Counted from the stretch's first letter, positions 29,047-37,992 are shown. The stretch: 64,000 bases of DNA from Massilia sp. YIM B02763 (GCF_030412015.1 NZ_JASNRD010000011.1:49861-113860), one strand, 5' to 3'. Notes: generated from the letters alone by a model not told the origin. Numbers and translations: made by a program.

Positions 29047-31530
29047 TCAGAACTTGAACCCCACCCGCGCATAGTAATACCCGCCATTGATCCCGAACGG
29101 CGAGAACGACGGATACACGGTCACCGCCGCGTTGTCCAGGTTCGCGCGCTGCTCGGCCAGCAGGTTGGCGTTGATGTGGTTCGGATACTGGTTGAACAGG
29201 TTGTTCGCACCGATCGAGAAGGTCCAGGCCTTGTTGTACTGGTAGCTCACTTCGAGGTCCGTGAGGGCGGTCGGCTTGATCTCGGTCTCGTAGTAGGTCG
29301 CGCCGTCCGACGACTGCAGCTCGGACGACTTGCCGAAGAAGTTCTCGCGCAGGTTCACCGTCCAGTTGCCCATCTTCCACAGCGCGCCCAGGTTCACGCG
29401 CACGCGCGGCGAGGCCGTTTCCAGGTCGGAAATCGCGGTCTGGTCGAGCAGCGTCTGCGGCCGCAGTTCGACCGGGGCCTGGTTGATCTTGATGACCTCG
29501 GTGCGGTTGTAGTTCGCCGCGAGCGACCAGTCGACGCGGCCGGCGCTGCCGTAGTTGCTGTTCAGCGTGGCGACGAACTCCAGGCCGCTGGTGCGGGTGT
29601 TGACGGCGTTCGAGAAGATGTTGATGCCGGTCTGGACCACGCTCGGGTCGAGCACGTTGCCGTTGGCCAGGATCGCCGCCGTGACGGCCGGCGAATTGAC
29701 CGCGCCGCCCGAGCCGTACAGCGAGCCGGAACCGACGATGCGGTCGCGGATCGTGATCTTGTAGGCGTCGGCCGTGATCGCCACGTTCGGCGCCGGGTTG
29801 AGCACGATGCCGGCGCTGATGTTGGTCGAGGCTTCCGGACGCAGGCCGTTGACGCCGACCAGGCGCGCGCCCGGCGAGTTCGGCGGCAGCTGGACGAAGG
29901 CCGTGCGCGGGCCGACGTTGGTGGCCGAGTAGTAGGACTCGGCCAGCGTCGGGGCGCGGAAGCCGTTCGAGTAGGTGGCGCGCACGGCCACGGCCGGGCT
30001 GAAGTCGTAGCGGCTGGTCAGCTTGCCGACCTTGGCGTTGCCGAAGTCGCTGAAGTGCTCGTAGCGGCCGGCCAGGTCGACGGTCCAGTCCTTGATCGGC
30101 TGCGACGAGAAGTTGATGTAGCCGGCCTTGCTGTTGCGGCTGTGCTTGCCCGCATCGGTCAGCGAGAAGCCCGGGAACGATTGCGAACCTTCCTTGTAGC
30201 GCGAGGCGGCGTCGCCGGCGCCGATCTCGTATTCGTCGCGGCGGTGTTCCAGGCCGATGGCGAAGGTCAGCGGTGTGGCCCAGCCGACGTCGAACTCGCG
30301 GTTCACGTCGAGGTTGTTGGTCCACTGGCTGGCGACGAACTGGCCCGCATGGAACTCGGTCGGGGTCGCGCCGGTGTCGCTGAACAGCGAGACGTTGCCC
30401 GAGTGCGCCACGCCCAGGTCGGCGGTGTCCTTGCCGTAGGTGCTCGACAGGTCCCAGTTCCAGTTGCCCGGCAGCTTGCCCTTGATGCCCGCCGTGAGGG
30501 CCCAGTCCTTCTCGTCGAAGACTTCCTGCGGCGAGAAGCCGGTCGGGTAGATCCTCGGCAGGCGGTCCGGCGTGCGGTAGTTCTCGAAGGCGCGGGCCTT
30601 CTTCTTGCCGTAGGTGGCGAAGCTGTACAGGTTGAGGTCGGGCGTGAGCTCGGCGCCGAAGTTGGCGGCGAAGATGTGCTGGCGGTACTGGGCGTCGCCG
30701 GAAATGTGGTTCACGTACGGGTAGCCCGGATGGTTCTGCAGCTGCGGCATGGCGGCCAGGTTGGCCGGGTCGTTCACGCGCGGGTCGATGCCGCCGCGGT
30801 CGGAAAAGCCGTGGTACTTGGTTTCCACCGTCAGGCTCAGGAAGGCGTCGGTGAAGGGCGCGAGACCGATGTTGGCGGTGCCGTCGCCCGTGTGGCCGCC
30901 GCCGTCGCCGTAGCCGCCGCCGTTGACGTTGGCGGTACCGCCCTTGTAGTTCTGCTTGAGGATGATGTTCACCACGCCCGCGATCGCGTCGGTGCCGTAC
31001 TGCGCCGCGGCGCCGTCCTGCAGCACCTCGATGTGGTCGATGGCGGCCACGGGGATGTAGTTCAGGTCGGCCGCGGCGCCGCCCTGGTACGGGCCGCCCA
31101 GCACGGCCAGGTTCGAGGTGCCGTGGCGGCGCTTGCCGTTCACGAGCACCAGCGTGTTGTTGGGGGAAAGGCCGCGCAGCCGCGCCGACAGCGTCATGTT
31201 GGCCATGTCGCCGCCGAAGGCCTGGGCGTTCAGCGACGGCAGGTTCTGCGACAGCGCCTGGATCAGGTCCGGCTGGCCCGTGCGCTGCAGCGAGCTCGAG
31301 TCGAGCACCTGGATCGGCGAGGCGCTGTTCTCGACCTTCAGGCCGGATGCGCGGGTGCCCGTCACGATCACGACGCCCGCGTTGACCGGGCCGGCTTCGA
31401 CGGCCGGCGTGGCTGCGGCAGGCACGACGTCGTCGGGCGCCGCCGACTTGTCGTCGGCGGCCTGCGCCAGGCCCAGGCCGCAGGTGAGGACGCCGGCCGC
31501 GACGCCGGAATGGATGATGGCCTTCTTCAT
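29047..31530 (-). CDS. TonB-dependent outer-membrane receptor
   Basis: 827 residues. A signal peptide ends near AQAADD. A TonB-box-like segment (GVVIVTGTR) leads into the plug domain (IQVLDSSSLQRTGQPD, then the GTDAIAGVVNIIL block), followed by a 22-strand-type barrel with frequent aromatic and glycine turns and a C-terminal Phe (ARVGFKF). It imports a ligand too large or scarce for porins, using TonB energy. Last gene of a four-gene operon with amine oxidase, cytochrome c and RidA, so the ligand may be the amine substrate or a precursor (inference). Confidence 0.92.
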   Translation of the reverse strand: MKKAIIHSGVAAGVLTCGLGLAQAADDKSAAPDDVVPAAATPAVEAGPVNAGVVIVTGTRASGLKVENSASPIQVLDSSSLQRTGQPDLIQALSQNLPSLNAQAFGGDMANMTLSARLRGLSPNNTLVLVNGKRRHGTSNLAVLGGPYQGGAAADLNYIPVAAIDHIEVLQDGAAAQYGTDAIAGVVNIILKQNYKGGTANVNGGGYGDGGGHTGDGTANIGLAPFTDAFLSLTVETKYHGFSDRGGIDPRVNDPANLAAMPQLQNHPGYPYVNHISGDAQYRQHIFAANFGAELTPDLNLYSFATYGKKKARAFENYRTPDRLPRIYPTGFSPQEVFDEKDWALTAGIKGKLPGNWNWDLSSTYGKDTADLGVAHSGNVSLFSDTGATPTEFHAGQFVASQWTNNLDVNREFDVGWATPLTFAIGLEHRRDEYEIGAGDAASRYKEGSQSFPGFSLTDAGKHSRNSKAGYINFSSQPIKDWTVDLAGRYEHFSDFGNAKVGKLTSRYDFSPAVAVRATYSNGFRAPTLAESYYSATNVGPRTAFVQLPPNSPGARLVGVNGLRPEASTNISAGIVLNPAPNVAITADAYKITIRDRIVGSGSLYGSGGAVNSPAVTAAILANGNVLDPSVVQTGINIFSNAVNTRTSGLEFVATLNSNYGSAGRVDWSLAANYNRTEVIKINQAPVELRPQTLLDQTAISDLETASPRVRVNLGALWKMGNWTVNLRENFFGKSSELQSSDGATYYETEIKPTALTDLEVSYQYNKAWTFSIGANNLFNQYPNHINANLLAEQRANLDNAAVTVYPSFSPFGINGGYYYARVGFKF

Positions 31531-31616
31531 GGATTACCCCTTTTGTTATTGGACTACGTTGCGATGAACACGTGGTGCGAACGGCAGCGATGCGGGCAAA
31601 CGGCAGGCGCGGAAGC

Positions 31617-32108
31617 TTATTTCTTGGCGGCGACCACCTCGATCTCGACCAGCCAGCCGGGGTTCGCCAGGGCGGCGATCTGGAACGCCGCGCGCGCCGG
31701 CAGGTTCGGCTGCTTGCCGCCGAAGAACTGGGTATAGCCTTCCATGAAGCCGGCCATGTCGGCCTTGCCGCCCTTGGCCGGGTCGCCGACGAGGAAGACC
31801 TGCATCTTGACGACGTCGCCCATGGAGAGGCCCATGCCTTTCAGGATGTCCTGGATCTTGGTGAGCACGCCGACGGTCTGCGTCTTCGTGTCGCCGAAGG
31901 CGGCCTGGGAATTCGGGTCCGCGCTCTTGTTGACGGTGGGCGGGACCTGGCCGCTGATGAAGTGGATGGTGGCGCCGGGCGGAATGGTGACGGCCTGGGC
32001 GATCGGGAAGTCGGAGTTCGGCAGCTTGTGGCGCACGATGTCCTGGGCGCCGGCGGACAAGGGCAGGATGGCGGACAGTAGCAGGGTGGCGACGGCGATC
32101 TTCTTCAT
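31617..32108 (-). CDS. Secreted RidA family protein
   Basis: 163 residues: a signal peptide (cleavage after about AGA at 21) and a RidA/YjgF domain. The C-terminal signature is visible, with the conserved Arg139 in LPARAAF and the acidic VEIEV segment. RidA proteins hydrolyse reactive enamine/imine intermediates to keto compounds and ammonia, usually in the cytosol. The signal peptide puts this one in the periplasm, where the co-encoded amine oxidase would generate imines. Second-last gene of the operon, 15 bases after the cytochrome gene. Confidence 0.88.
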   Translation of the reverse strand: MKKIAVATLLLSAILPLSAGAQDIVRHKLPNSDFPIAQAVTIPPGATIHFISGQVPPTVNKSADPNSQAAFGDTKTQTVGVLTKIQDILKGMGLSMGDVVKMQVFLVGDPAKGGKADMAGFMEGYTQFFGGKQPNLPARAAFQIAALANPGWLVEIEVVAAKK

Positions 32109-32123
32109 GGGTCCTCTCTGTGG

Positions 32124-32546
32124 TTAGTGTTTGTTGCCGAAACGGCTGTTGGTGGCGGGGCCCACGCCCAGGGCGGTGCGCTGGGCGCCGACTTCCTGTT
32201 CGGTGACGGCGGGCGCGTTGTTGCCCCAGTTGGCGCGGACATAGGTCAGCACCTGGGCGATGTCGCCGTCGTTCAGGCTGCCCGAGAAGTCGGGCATGCC
32301 GCCGCGGCCCTTGAGCAGCACGGTGGCCACGTCGACGGGCGCGCCCTGCACGAAGGCATTGCCGGCCAGCGCGGGAAAGGCGCCCGGGATGCCCTTGCCG
32401 TTGGCCTGGTGGCAGGCCGCGCAGTTCTTGGCGAACAGGGTCTTGCCGTCCATCGTGTCGGCGCCGGCGGGGGCGCCGGCGAGCAGCGCGGCCGTCCCGA
32501 GAACGGCTGCACGGAGTGCGTGTGGAAGCGTCATGCTGAGGGTCAT
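32124..32546 (-). CDS. Periplasmic class I c-type cytochrome
   Basis: 140 residues. A signal peptide ends near AGA/D at 29. One haem motif CAACH (Cys42, Cys45, His46) and a distal Met84 in GGMPDF fit a mono-haem class I cytochrome c. The ATG overlaps the amine-oxidase stop (ATGA), so the two are translated together. Most likely it takes electrons from the reduced flavin of the oxidase, as known for the nicotine oxidase NicA2 and its cytochrome partner; here this is inference from the gene pair. Confidence 0.9.
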   Translation of the reverse strand: MTLSMTLPHALRAAVLGTAALLAGAPAGADTMDGKTLFAKNCAACHQANGKGIPGAFPALAGNAFVQGAPVDVATVLLKGRGGMPDFSGSLNDGDIAQVLTYVRANWGNNAPAVTEQEVGAQRTALGVGPATNSRFGNKH

Positions 32547-34129
32547 GCGTTGGCTTTCTTGTGGAGTTGTTCGATCTGCTGCCAGGCCGATTCGATGGCG
32601 CCGGCCTGCCACCCCGTCAGGTAGCTCAGGTGTTCGCCGGCCAGCATGATCCGGCCTTCTCCGGCCAGCAGCGTCGGATAGGCTTTCTCGCGGCCGGCCT
32701 GGTCCCACTCGGCCCAGCCGCCCAGGTTGTACTGGACCCGGTGCCAGGCGACGGAGAAGGCGTTCTCGTACGAATCGCGGTAGGCCGGGAAGATCTTCTC
32801 GCCGGCGGCCACGGCGAATTCGGCGCGCTCGGCAGGGGACAGGGCGCTGACCTCGATCGCGTCGAGCGCGTAGTGGTAGTAGCCCAGCACCACGCCCTTC
32901 TTCTTCTGCCAGCCGGACGAGGGCAGCGAGATCGTGTTGATGCCCTTCATGTCGGTCAGCACGTGGCCGCCGTAGATCTGGTCGTCCTCTTCCCAGAAGC
33001 GGCGCTTCATCTGCAGGCCGATCTTGCCGACCGGGGCGTAGGACACCGACTTCATCGCGGCCTTGAAGTTGTCCGAGAAATCGCTGTCGACGGTGCGCAG
33101 CACCGACAGCGGCATCGCGCACAGGCACCAGTCGGCCTTTACCTGCGACAGCTTGCCGCTCTTGACGTCCTTGACGGCGATGGTGACGCCGTCCGGCGAC
33201 TGGCGGATCGACTGCACCTCGGTGCCGTAGCGGATCTTCTTGCCCAGGCGCTTGGCGAAGCCCTGCGCGATCTGGTCCATGCCGCCCACCGGCTGGAACA
33301 TGGTCGCGTGCATGGGGAATTCCTGCACGGCGCTGTAGACCTTGCCGACCTTGGAGGCGAGCAGCTCGTGGAAGCCCAGCGGATCGGAAGGCTGGCCCGG
33401 ATTCAGGCCGGCGCCCGGCGGTACCGCCCAGCCGCGGCCGTTGCGCCCGCGGTAGACGAGGTCCGTCTTGCGCAGCGCGCCCTCGTGTTCCAGGTAGTCG
33501 AGCAGCAGGCGCTGGTCGTCCGGCGTGAGGCTGGCGTCGAGCATCCTGGCCTGGACCGACTTGGCCAGCAGCTCGGCCACGTGGCCGCGCATGTCGGCCT
33601 TGACCTGGGCGGCGCGCAGGCGCTGCTTCGACAGCGGGCCCGCGTCTTCCATGTAGACCCAGGCGTGGTCGTTGTCGTTGACCATCACCTCGAGCGGGAT
33701 GTCGAACTGGCGCGTGTAGTACAGCGTCGACTGGTGGTCGAGGGGAATGCGCCAGGGGCCGTGGTTGATGTAGTTGCCTTCGTCGAAGCGGCAGGTCTGC
33801 ATCTCGCCGCCCAGCTCTTGCAAGGTAAATCCCTTGCGCGCCGTCTGGCAGCGGCCGCCGGCGAAGCCGCGCGCTTCCAGCACCTCGACCTGGTAGCCGA
33901 GCTTCACGAGTTCGTAGGCCGCCGTCATGCCGGCCAGGCCGGCGCCGAGCACGACGACCTTCTTGCCCTTGCCGCTGCCCGACAGCGCGGGCGGCGCGCC
34001 GGTGCGGGACGCGATGCCCATGCCCCAGGCGTTCATGGTGTTGAGTAACAGGGCGGAACCGCCGACTGCGGCGGCCCGGTGGAGAAATTCGCGTCGCGTC
34101 AGCGACGTTGTCAAACGTTTCATCCGCAC
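32543..34129 (-). CDS. Tat-exported flavin amine oxidase
   Basis: 528-residue flavoprotein of the monoamine-oxidase fold. A Tat signal (TRREFL at 11-16 and a hydrophobic run) sends the folded protein to the periplasm. The FAD-binding GAGLAG motif is at 62-67, the GGR motif at 91-93, and the C-terminal FAD-contact block LAGEHLSYLTGWQAGAI is intact. It should oxidise an amine to an imine. Substrate unknown; L-amino-acid, polyamine and heterocyclic amines are all possible. First gene of the operon; the promoter lies in the AT-rich region upstream. Confidence 0.88.
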   Translation of the reverse strand: MRMKRLTTSLTRREFLHRAAAVGGSALLLNTMNAWGMGIASRTGAPPALSGSGKGKKVVVLGAGLAGMTAAYELVKLGYQVEVLEARGFAGGRCQTARKGFTLQELGGEMQTCRFDEGNYINHGPWRIPLDHQSTLYYTRQFDIPLEVMVNDNDHAWVYMEDAGPLSKQRLRAAQVKADMRGHVAELLAKSVQARMLDASLTPDDQRLLLDYLEHEGALRKTDLVYRGRNGRGWAVPPGAGLNPGQPSDPLGFHELLASKVGKVYSAVQEFPMHATMFQPVGGMDQIAQGFAKRLGKKIRYGTEVQSIRQSPDGVTIAVKDVKSGKLSQVKADWCLCAMPLSVLRTVDSDFSDNFKAAMKSVSYAPVGKIGLQMKRRFWEEDDQIYGGHVLTDMKGINTISLPSSGWQKKKGVVLGYYHYALDAIEVSALSPAERAEFAVAAGEKIFPAYRDSYENAFSVAWHRVQYNLGGWAEWDQAGREKAYPTLLAGEGRIMLAGEHLSYLTGWQAGAIESAWQQIEQLHKKANA

Positions 34130-34497
34130 CTCGGCTGGTTATTGCAGGAACACTTCTTCTTCAGTTTGTGTTTCAGCAATAGCCGTGCCAGCCAGGCGGG
34201 TTCAGGAGGATAAATTTATGTAGAAAATAAAGTAAGAACCGACGTCTCCGAGATGTAAGTTCGTCGTAAGCACGGATTTTCAAATAAAGTTTGTTTTCGC
34301 CTCAGCGGCGAGACCGTCAATACGAATGTGGAATCGCGCCGCATGCATACTTTATTTATTGCAAGCCAAACTTTGTTTTGCAGTGCGGAAAAGACGCACC
34401 TGTAGCGGGTAAGGCCATGCAATCTCGATAGGGAGAAACGGCGCGCCCGGCCCGCTTTGCGGCGCTGCACCATCATGGGCCGGGGCGCACTGGAAAG
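34130..34497. other. AT-rich intergenic island with repeated 9-mers
   Basis: 368 bases without a gene, clearly richer in A+T than the surroundings. The 9-mer AAATAAAGT occurs at 34225-34233 and 34282-34290, and inverted at 34349-34357. Two related stretches, AAAGTTTGTTTTCGC (from 34286) and AAACTTTGTTTTGC (from 34368), lie in the same orientation. This is the promoter region of the amine-oxidase operon. The repeats could be regulator sites, or transposase-binding sites at the end of a decayed element, since the adjacent gene is a truncated TnsB-like transposase. Confidence 0.6.
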
Positions 34498-35280
34498 TTA
34501 CAGGCGCATGACAGACTGCACCGCTGCGGCGGACGGGGATGCGGTGCGGCGGGTGGCGGGACGTTGCGGCGGGGCGCCGTCCTTGTCCAGCCAGTAGTTG
34601 AACTGGCCGAAGGTCGGCACGGCGCCGGGAGCGTGGCCGTGGTAGTAGTCGGCCAGCATCTGGCGGTAGGCGGCGCGGCGCGAGAACTCCGGATGCGTGG
34701 CGGCGTAGCGCGCCACCGCCGCACGGAAGGTCGCGCGCATGTCGGCATCGGTATTCAGTCCCGGATGGTCGCCAGACTTGCGCGGCCGCCCGCGCTTGAC
34801 GCCGGCGCTGGCGCCGCGGGTCTTGCCGCGCGCGCCCGAGTTGCCGTAGTCGGGCAACAGGGCGTCGACGGTCTGGCCCCGCTCCCAGAAGCGGCGCAGG
34901 TAGCGCAGCACGCTGGGACGCGAGACGCCGTGTTCCTCGGCGCATCTCGCCACCATGAGGGCACGCTCGCGCGGCTGGTACAGGCCCGGCACCTGCGCCT
35001 GCAGGGCGCTGACGATGTCCCAGGCCTTGTTCTGCAGGTCGCGGTATTTCTGGGGCAGCAGCGGCGGTGGCGGCGGGGCCGCGTACGGGTCGTGCAGCAG
35101 CAGGCGCGCGCGTCCTTCCTGCACGTCCTCGACCAGCGTGGCCAGGGCATGGACACGCGGCTGGCTGTGCGCCAGGCCGAGCTCGAAGGTATAGGCCTGG
35201 GCGCGCTGGCGGTCGATCCACAGCACCCGGATCGTGCGTACCGGGCCGGCGTACTGAATCACATCGTTAGGCAGAAACAT
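34498..35280 (-). pseudogene. Truncated TnsB/Mu-type transposase (N-terminal part)
   Basis: 260 residues matching the N-terminal DNA-binding region of large DDE transposases of the TnsB/TniA/MuA group: an initial beta-rich domain, a helix-turn-helix at about 108-136 (HGVSRPSVLRYLRRFWERGQ), the LLPDYGNSGARGKTR linker, an AT-hook-like KRGRPRK (162-168) and the PTFGQFNYWLDK segment (222-233). Intact relatives continue for several hundred residues with the DDE catalytic core; here the reading stops shortly after. No core is found downstream in other frames. It is either a remnant or a domesticated DNA-binding protein. Family assignment is from memory of motif order. Confidence 0.65.
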
Positions 35281-35475
35281 CGGGGCTCCCGGACGGGTTC
35301 AGATACCGGGACTCATGCAATTATCGCGCCAGCCTCGATCGGTGTGCGCCAGTGGCAAGCCGGCACGATTAGTCCAGATCAAGCGGCGAGGGCGGCGCGA
35401 CCTTAGGCTGTGAGCTCCCGTGGCGCCCGCCATGCCGGCGTCACGGTCCAATCACCTACAACGAGGAGGCAACGC

Positions 35476-36105
35476 ATGTACCCGTATCCGTTCGCGCAAT
35501 CCGTGACCCCGGCCGTCCGCACCCACCTGGATGCCCAGACCGCGTTCATGAACGACATCTCGAAGTCCTTCTTCAACTCCTTCCAGCAGATGGTGGCCCT
35601 GAACATCCAGCTGGCGCAGACCATGGTGGAGGAAACGACGCTGGCCGGCCAGAAGGTCCTGAGCGCCGACCACCAGAGCGAACTGCTGAGCGCCGCCGCC
35701 GCGCGCACGCAGCCCGCCACGGAAGAGCTGCGCGCCTACCAGCAGCACATCTCGCGCCTGGCCGCCGATGCCCAGGTGGACCTGGCGCGCGTGGCAGAGC
35801 AGCACGTGCAGAACACGACCCGCACGGCGCGCGCCCTGGCCGACGAGGTGGCGCGCACGGCCGGCGAAGAGACCGAACGCGGCCTGCGCAACCGGCAGGA
35901 AGCGCTGCGCCAGTTCGGCGACCCGTTCGAGCGCGACGGCGGCACCGGGGCCCTGCGGTCGGAAGGCGAACGCGCGGTGCAGGCGGCCCAGCACTCGTCC
36001 TCGACCTCATCCCCGTCCGCATCCTCGTCCGCATCCTCGTCCGCATCCCCATCCCCATCCTCGGCGGGCACCCCGCAGCCGCAGCGCACGACCGCGGCGC
36101 ATTGA
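35476..36105 (+). CDS. Phasin family protein
   Basis: 209 residues. The N-terminal half is the amphipathic helical phasin domain (FMNDISKSFFNSFQQMVALNIQLAQ) that coats polyhydroxyalkanoate granules. The C-terminal 40 residues are low-complexity Ser/Pro/Ala encoded by short tandem repeats. A strong AGGAGG lies 5 bases before the ATG at 35476; an upstream start lacks one. No PHA synthase gene is nearby, so its partners are elsewhere. Convergent with the acyltransferase gene. Confidence 0.85.
   Translation: MYPYPFAQSVTPAVRTHLDAQTAFMNDISKSFFNSFQQMVALNIQLAQTMVEETTLAGQKVLSADHQSELLSAAAARTQPATEELRAYQQHISRLAADAQVDLARVAEQHVQNTTRTARALADEVARTAGEETERGLRNRQEALRQFGDPFERDGGTGALRSEGERAVQAAQHSSSTSSPSASSSASSSASPSPSSAGTPQPQRTTAAH
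36020..36060 (+). repeat. In-frame tandem repeat in the phasin tail
   Basis: The 12-mer CATCCTCGTCCG is repeated from 36020 with degenerate 6-base units (CATCCC) after it, encoding a Ser/Ala/Pro run. Copy-number change in this block would alter tail length without shifting frame. Confidence 0.7.
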
Positions 36106-36117
36106 TTCGTCCCTCGT

Positions 36118-36136
36118 GCCCGCGCCGCTCGCGGGC
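36118..36136. terminator. Hairpin between convergent genes
   Basis: GCCCGCG (36118-36124) and CGCGGGC (36130-36136) form a GC-only stem exactly between the phasin stop and the acyltransferase stop. No T run on either side, so it is weak as an intrinsic terminator. Confidence 0.35.
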
Positions 36137-37363
36137 CTACGCGGCGTCCGCTACCGTCAGCGCCCGGGCCGCAGGGTGGCGCGGCAGCGCGCCGAGGCCG
36201 AACAGCGGGCGCAGCACGGACACCCGGCGCACCAGCTCGAAGCCGGCAAAGGACAGTACCGTCGTCAGCACGACCAGCACGATGGCCTCCACGCCGGCGG
36301 CGAGGTGCAGGGGCTTGAAGGCGTGGGCCAGCGTCACGATCAGGGTCTGGTGCAGGATGTACACGGGGAACACGGCTTCGGTCAGGTAGCGCCGCGCCGG
36401 GCCGTCGCGGTCCAGGTGGCGGCGTGCGAAGCCGCACGCGGCCAGGATCGCGGACCAGGCCAGCAAGCCGTACACGCAGCGCATCACGGGCAGGATCCAG
36501 GGCATCAGGCCGGCGCCGATGGCGTCGTCCGGCAGCGCCCACCAGATCACGGCCACGGCCCAGCCGCCGAGGGCCTGGGCCAGGCAGCGCCAGCGCAGCG
36601 CCTCGATGCGCGCCCACACCTGGGGCAGGCGCGCCAGCAGGGCGCCGAACAGGAACATCGGCAGGTACTTGGCATGCAGGTACCAGTCGCCGACCAGCGC
36701 ATGGGTTTCGCCGAAGCGCGCGATCAGCAGCTGGCGCGCCAGTGCCAGCACGGCGGCCGGCAGCAGGATCAGCTTCCAGCCGGCGAGCCAGGGACCGGCG
36801 CGCGACGCCAGGCGCGTCATCGCGCCCTCGAAGCGGCGGCCGAGCGCCAGCGCCAGCAGGGCCAGCACCAGCGTATAGGTCCACAGGTAGGCAACGAACC
36901 ACAGGTGGTTCCAGGTCGGCAGGATCAGGCAGCCGTCCTTGCAGAAACCGTGGTAGCCACTCGCGTACAGGCGGATGAAGGCGCCGTAGCCGCCGTCGTA
37001 GCCGAGCTTTTCGACGACCTCGAAGTAGGATTGCGGCGGCACGACGACGAGCATGCCGAACAGCAGCGGCACCAGCAGGCGCCAGCTGCGCTGGCCCAGG
37101 AAGCGGCCGGGGGCGATCCTGGCCAGCATGCAGCCGGACGCCACGCCCGCCACCAGGAACAGCAGGTCGAGGCGCCACGGGGAGGACAGCAGCATGAACG
37201 GCTCCGGGCCGTGGCCGGCATCCGGGCTCTTCACGTGCCAGCCCCAGGACACGTAGTACATGCCGACGTGGTAGACGATCAGGACGAAGAAGGCGAGGAT
37301 GCGGACCCAGTCGAGGAAGTGGTAGCGGCCTGGATGGGCGATGGGCGGGACGGGCGTGGACAT
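36137..37363 (-). CDS. Acyltransferase-3 family membrane protein
   Basis: 408 residues with about ten membrane helices. The opening FLDWVRILAFFVLIVYHVGMY is typical of acyltransferase-3 (OpgC/OafA-like) proteins, with Arg and a conserved His in the first helix pair. These enzymes O-acylate sugars of glucans, lipopolysaccharide or antibiotics; the substrate here is unknown. The ATG at 37363 follows GGAAA; a longer frame to 37507 has an unlikely basic leader. Confidence 0.82.
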   Translation of the reverse strand: MSTPVPPIAHPGRYHFLDWVRILAFFVLIVYHVGMYYVSWGWHVKSPDAGHGPEPFMLLSSPWRLDLLFLVAGVASGCMLARIAPGRFLGQRSWRLLVPLLFGMLVVVPPQSYFEVVEKLGYDGGYGAFIRLYASGYHGFCKDGCLILPTWNHLWFVAYLWTYTLVLALLALALGRRFEGAMTRLASRAGPWLAGWKLILLPAAVLALARQLLIARFGETHALVGDWYLHAKYLPMFLFGALLARLPQVWARIEALRWRCLAQALGGWAVAVIWWALPDDAIGAGLMPWILPVMRCVYGLLAWSAILAACGFARRHLDRDGPARRYLTEAVFPVYILHQTLIVTLAHAFKPLHLAAGVEAIVLVVLTTVLSFAGFELVRRVSVLRPLFGLGALPRHPAARALTVADAA

Positions 37364-37504
37364 GGCGGCGTTTCCGGTGGTGGTCGATGCCGTCGAGACT
37401 AGGCCCGCGTGCCCGCGCCGGCGAGCGAAATGTGGCGAGTGGGCCCCCGTTGGGGCGAACCGGATGCGCGGACGCCGGCGCGGCAACGCGTACGTATCGT
37501 GAGC

Positions 37505-37538
37505 CACGTTTTCTCAGAAACGTGTAATCTAAATTACA
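37505..37538. promoter_or_regulatory. Twin palindromes before the lipoprotein gene
   Basis: Two perfect inverted repeats overlap at one edge: CACGTTT-N6-AAACGTG (37505-37524) and TGTAAT-N4-ATTACA (37523-37538). They end 22 bases before the ATG at 37560 and 11 bases before its AAGGAG site, so they overlap the expected promoter. Likely operators; no known regulator is assigned. Confidence 0.55.
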
Positions 37539-37559
37539 ACATTCTTCAAGGAGATCAAC

Positions 37560-37982
37560 ATGAAAGCCACCACCATGAACAAGACCACCTTCGCTGCCAT
37601 GCTGCTGGCCGTCGCCGCCCTGGCCACCGGCTGCCACAAGGCCGACAACAACCCGAACACGGGTCCGGCCCAGGAAGCGGGCAAGGCCATCGACGACGCC
37701 GGCGCGAAAGTCGCGACCGAGGCGCGCCAGGGCGCCGCCGAGGCGAACGCCGCCGCCGACCGTGCCGGCGAGCGCATCGACGCCGCGACCGACCGTGCCG
37801 GCGCCAAGATCGACGCCGCCACCGACCGCGCCGCCGAGAAGACGCGCGAAGCCGGCGCCGAAGTGCGCCAGGAATCGCGCGAAGCGGCCCAGAACGTCAA
37901 GGAAGGCGCAAGCAACGCCACCGCGGCGACCGGCCGCGCCGTCGAGCGCGCGGGCGAGAAGATCCAGGACGCCGCCAAGTAA
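37560..37982 (+). CDS. Repeat-rich lipoprotein
   Basis: 140-residue predicted lipoprotein: hydrophobic signal and lipobox LATGC with lipidated Cys25. The mature part is Ala/Glu/Lys/Arg-rich with 11-residue-like repeats (DRAGERIDAATDRAG and variants), predicted as one long amphipathic helix. Similar helical repeats occur in stress proteins (YtxH/LEA-like), but no family can be named. The ATG follows AAGGAG; Met6 is an alternative start. Two palindromes in the promoter suggest regulated expression. Confidence 0.78.
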   Translation: MKATTMNKTTFAAMLLAVAALATGCHKADNNPNTGPAQEAGKAIDDAGAKVATEARQGAAEANAAADRAGERIDAATDRAGAKIDAATDRAAEKTREAGAEVRQESREAAQNVKEGASNATAATGRAVERAGEKIQDAAK

Positions 37983-37992
37983 GCAGGGCATC

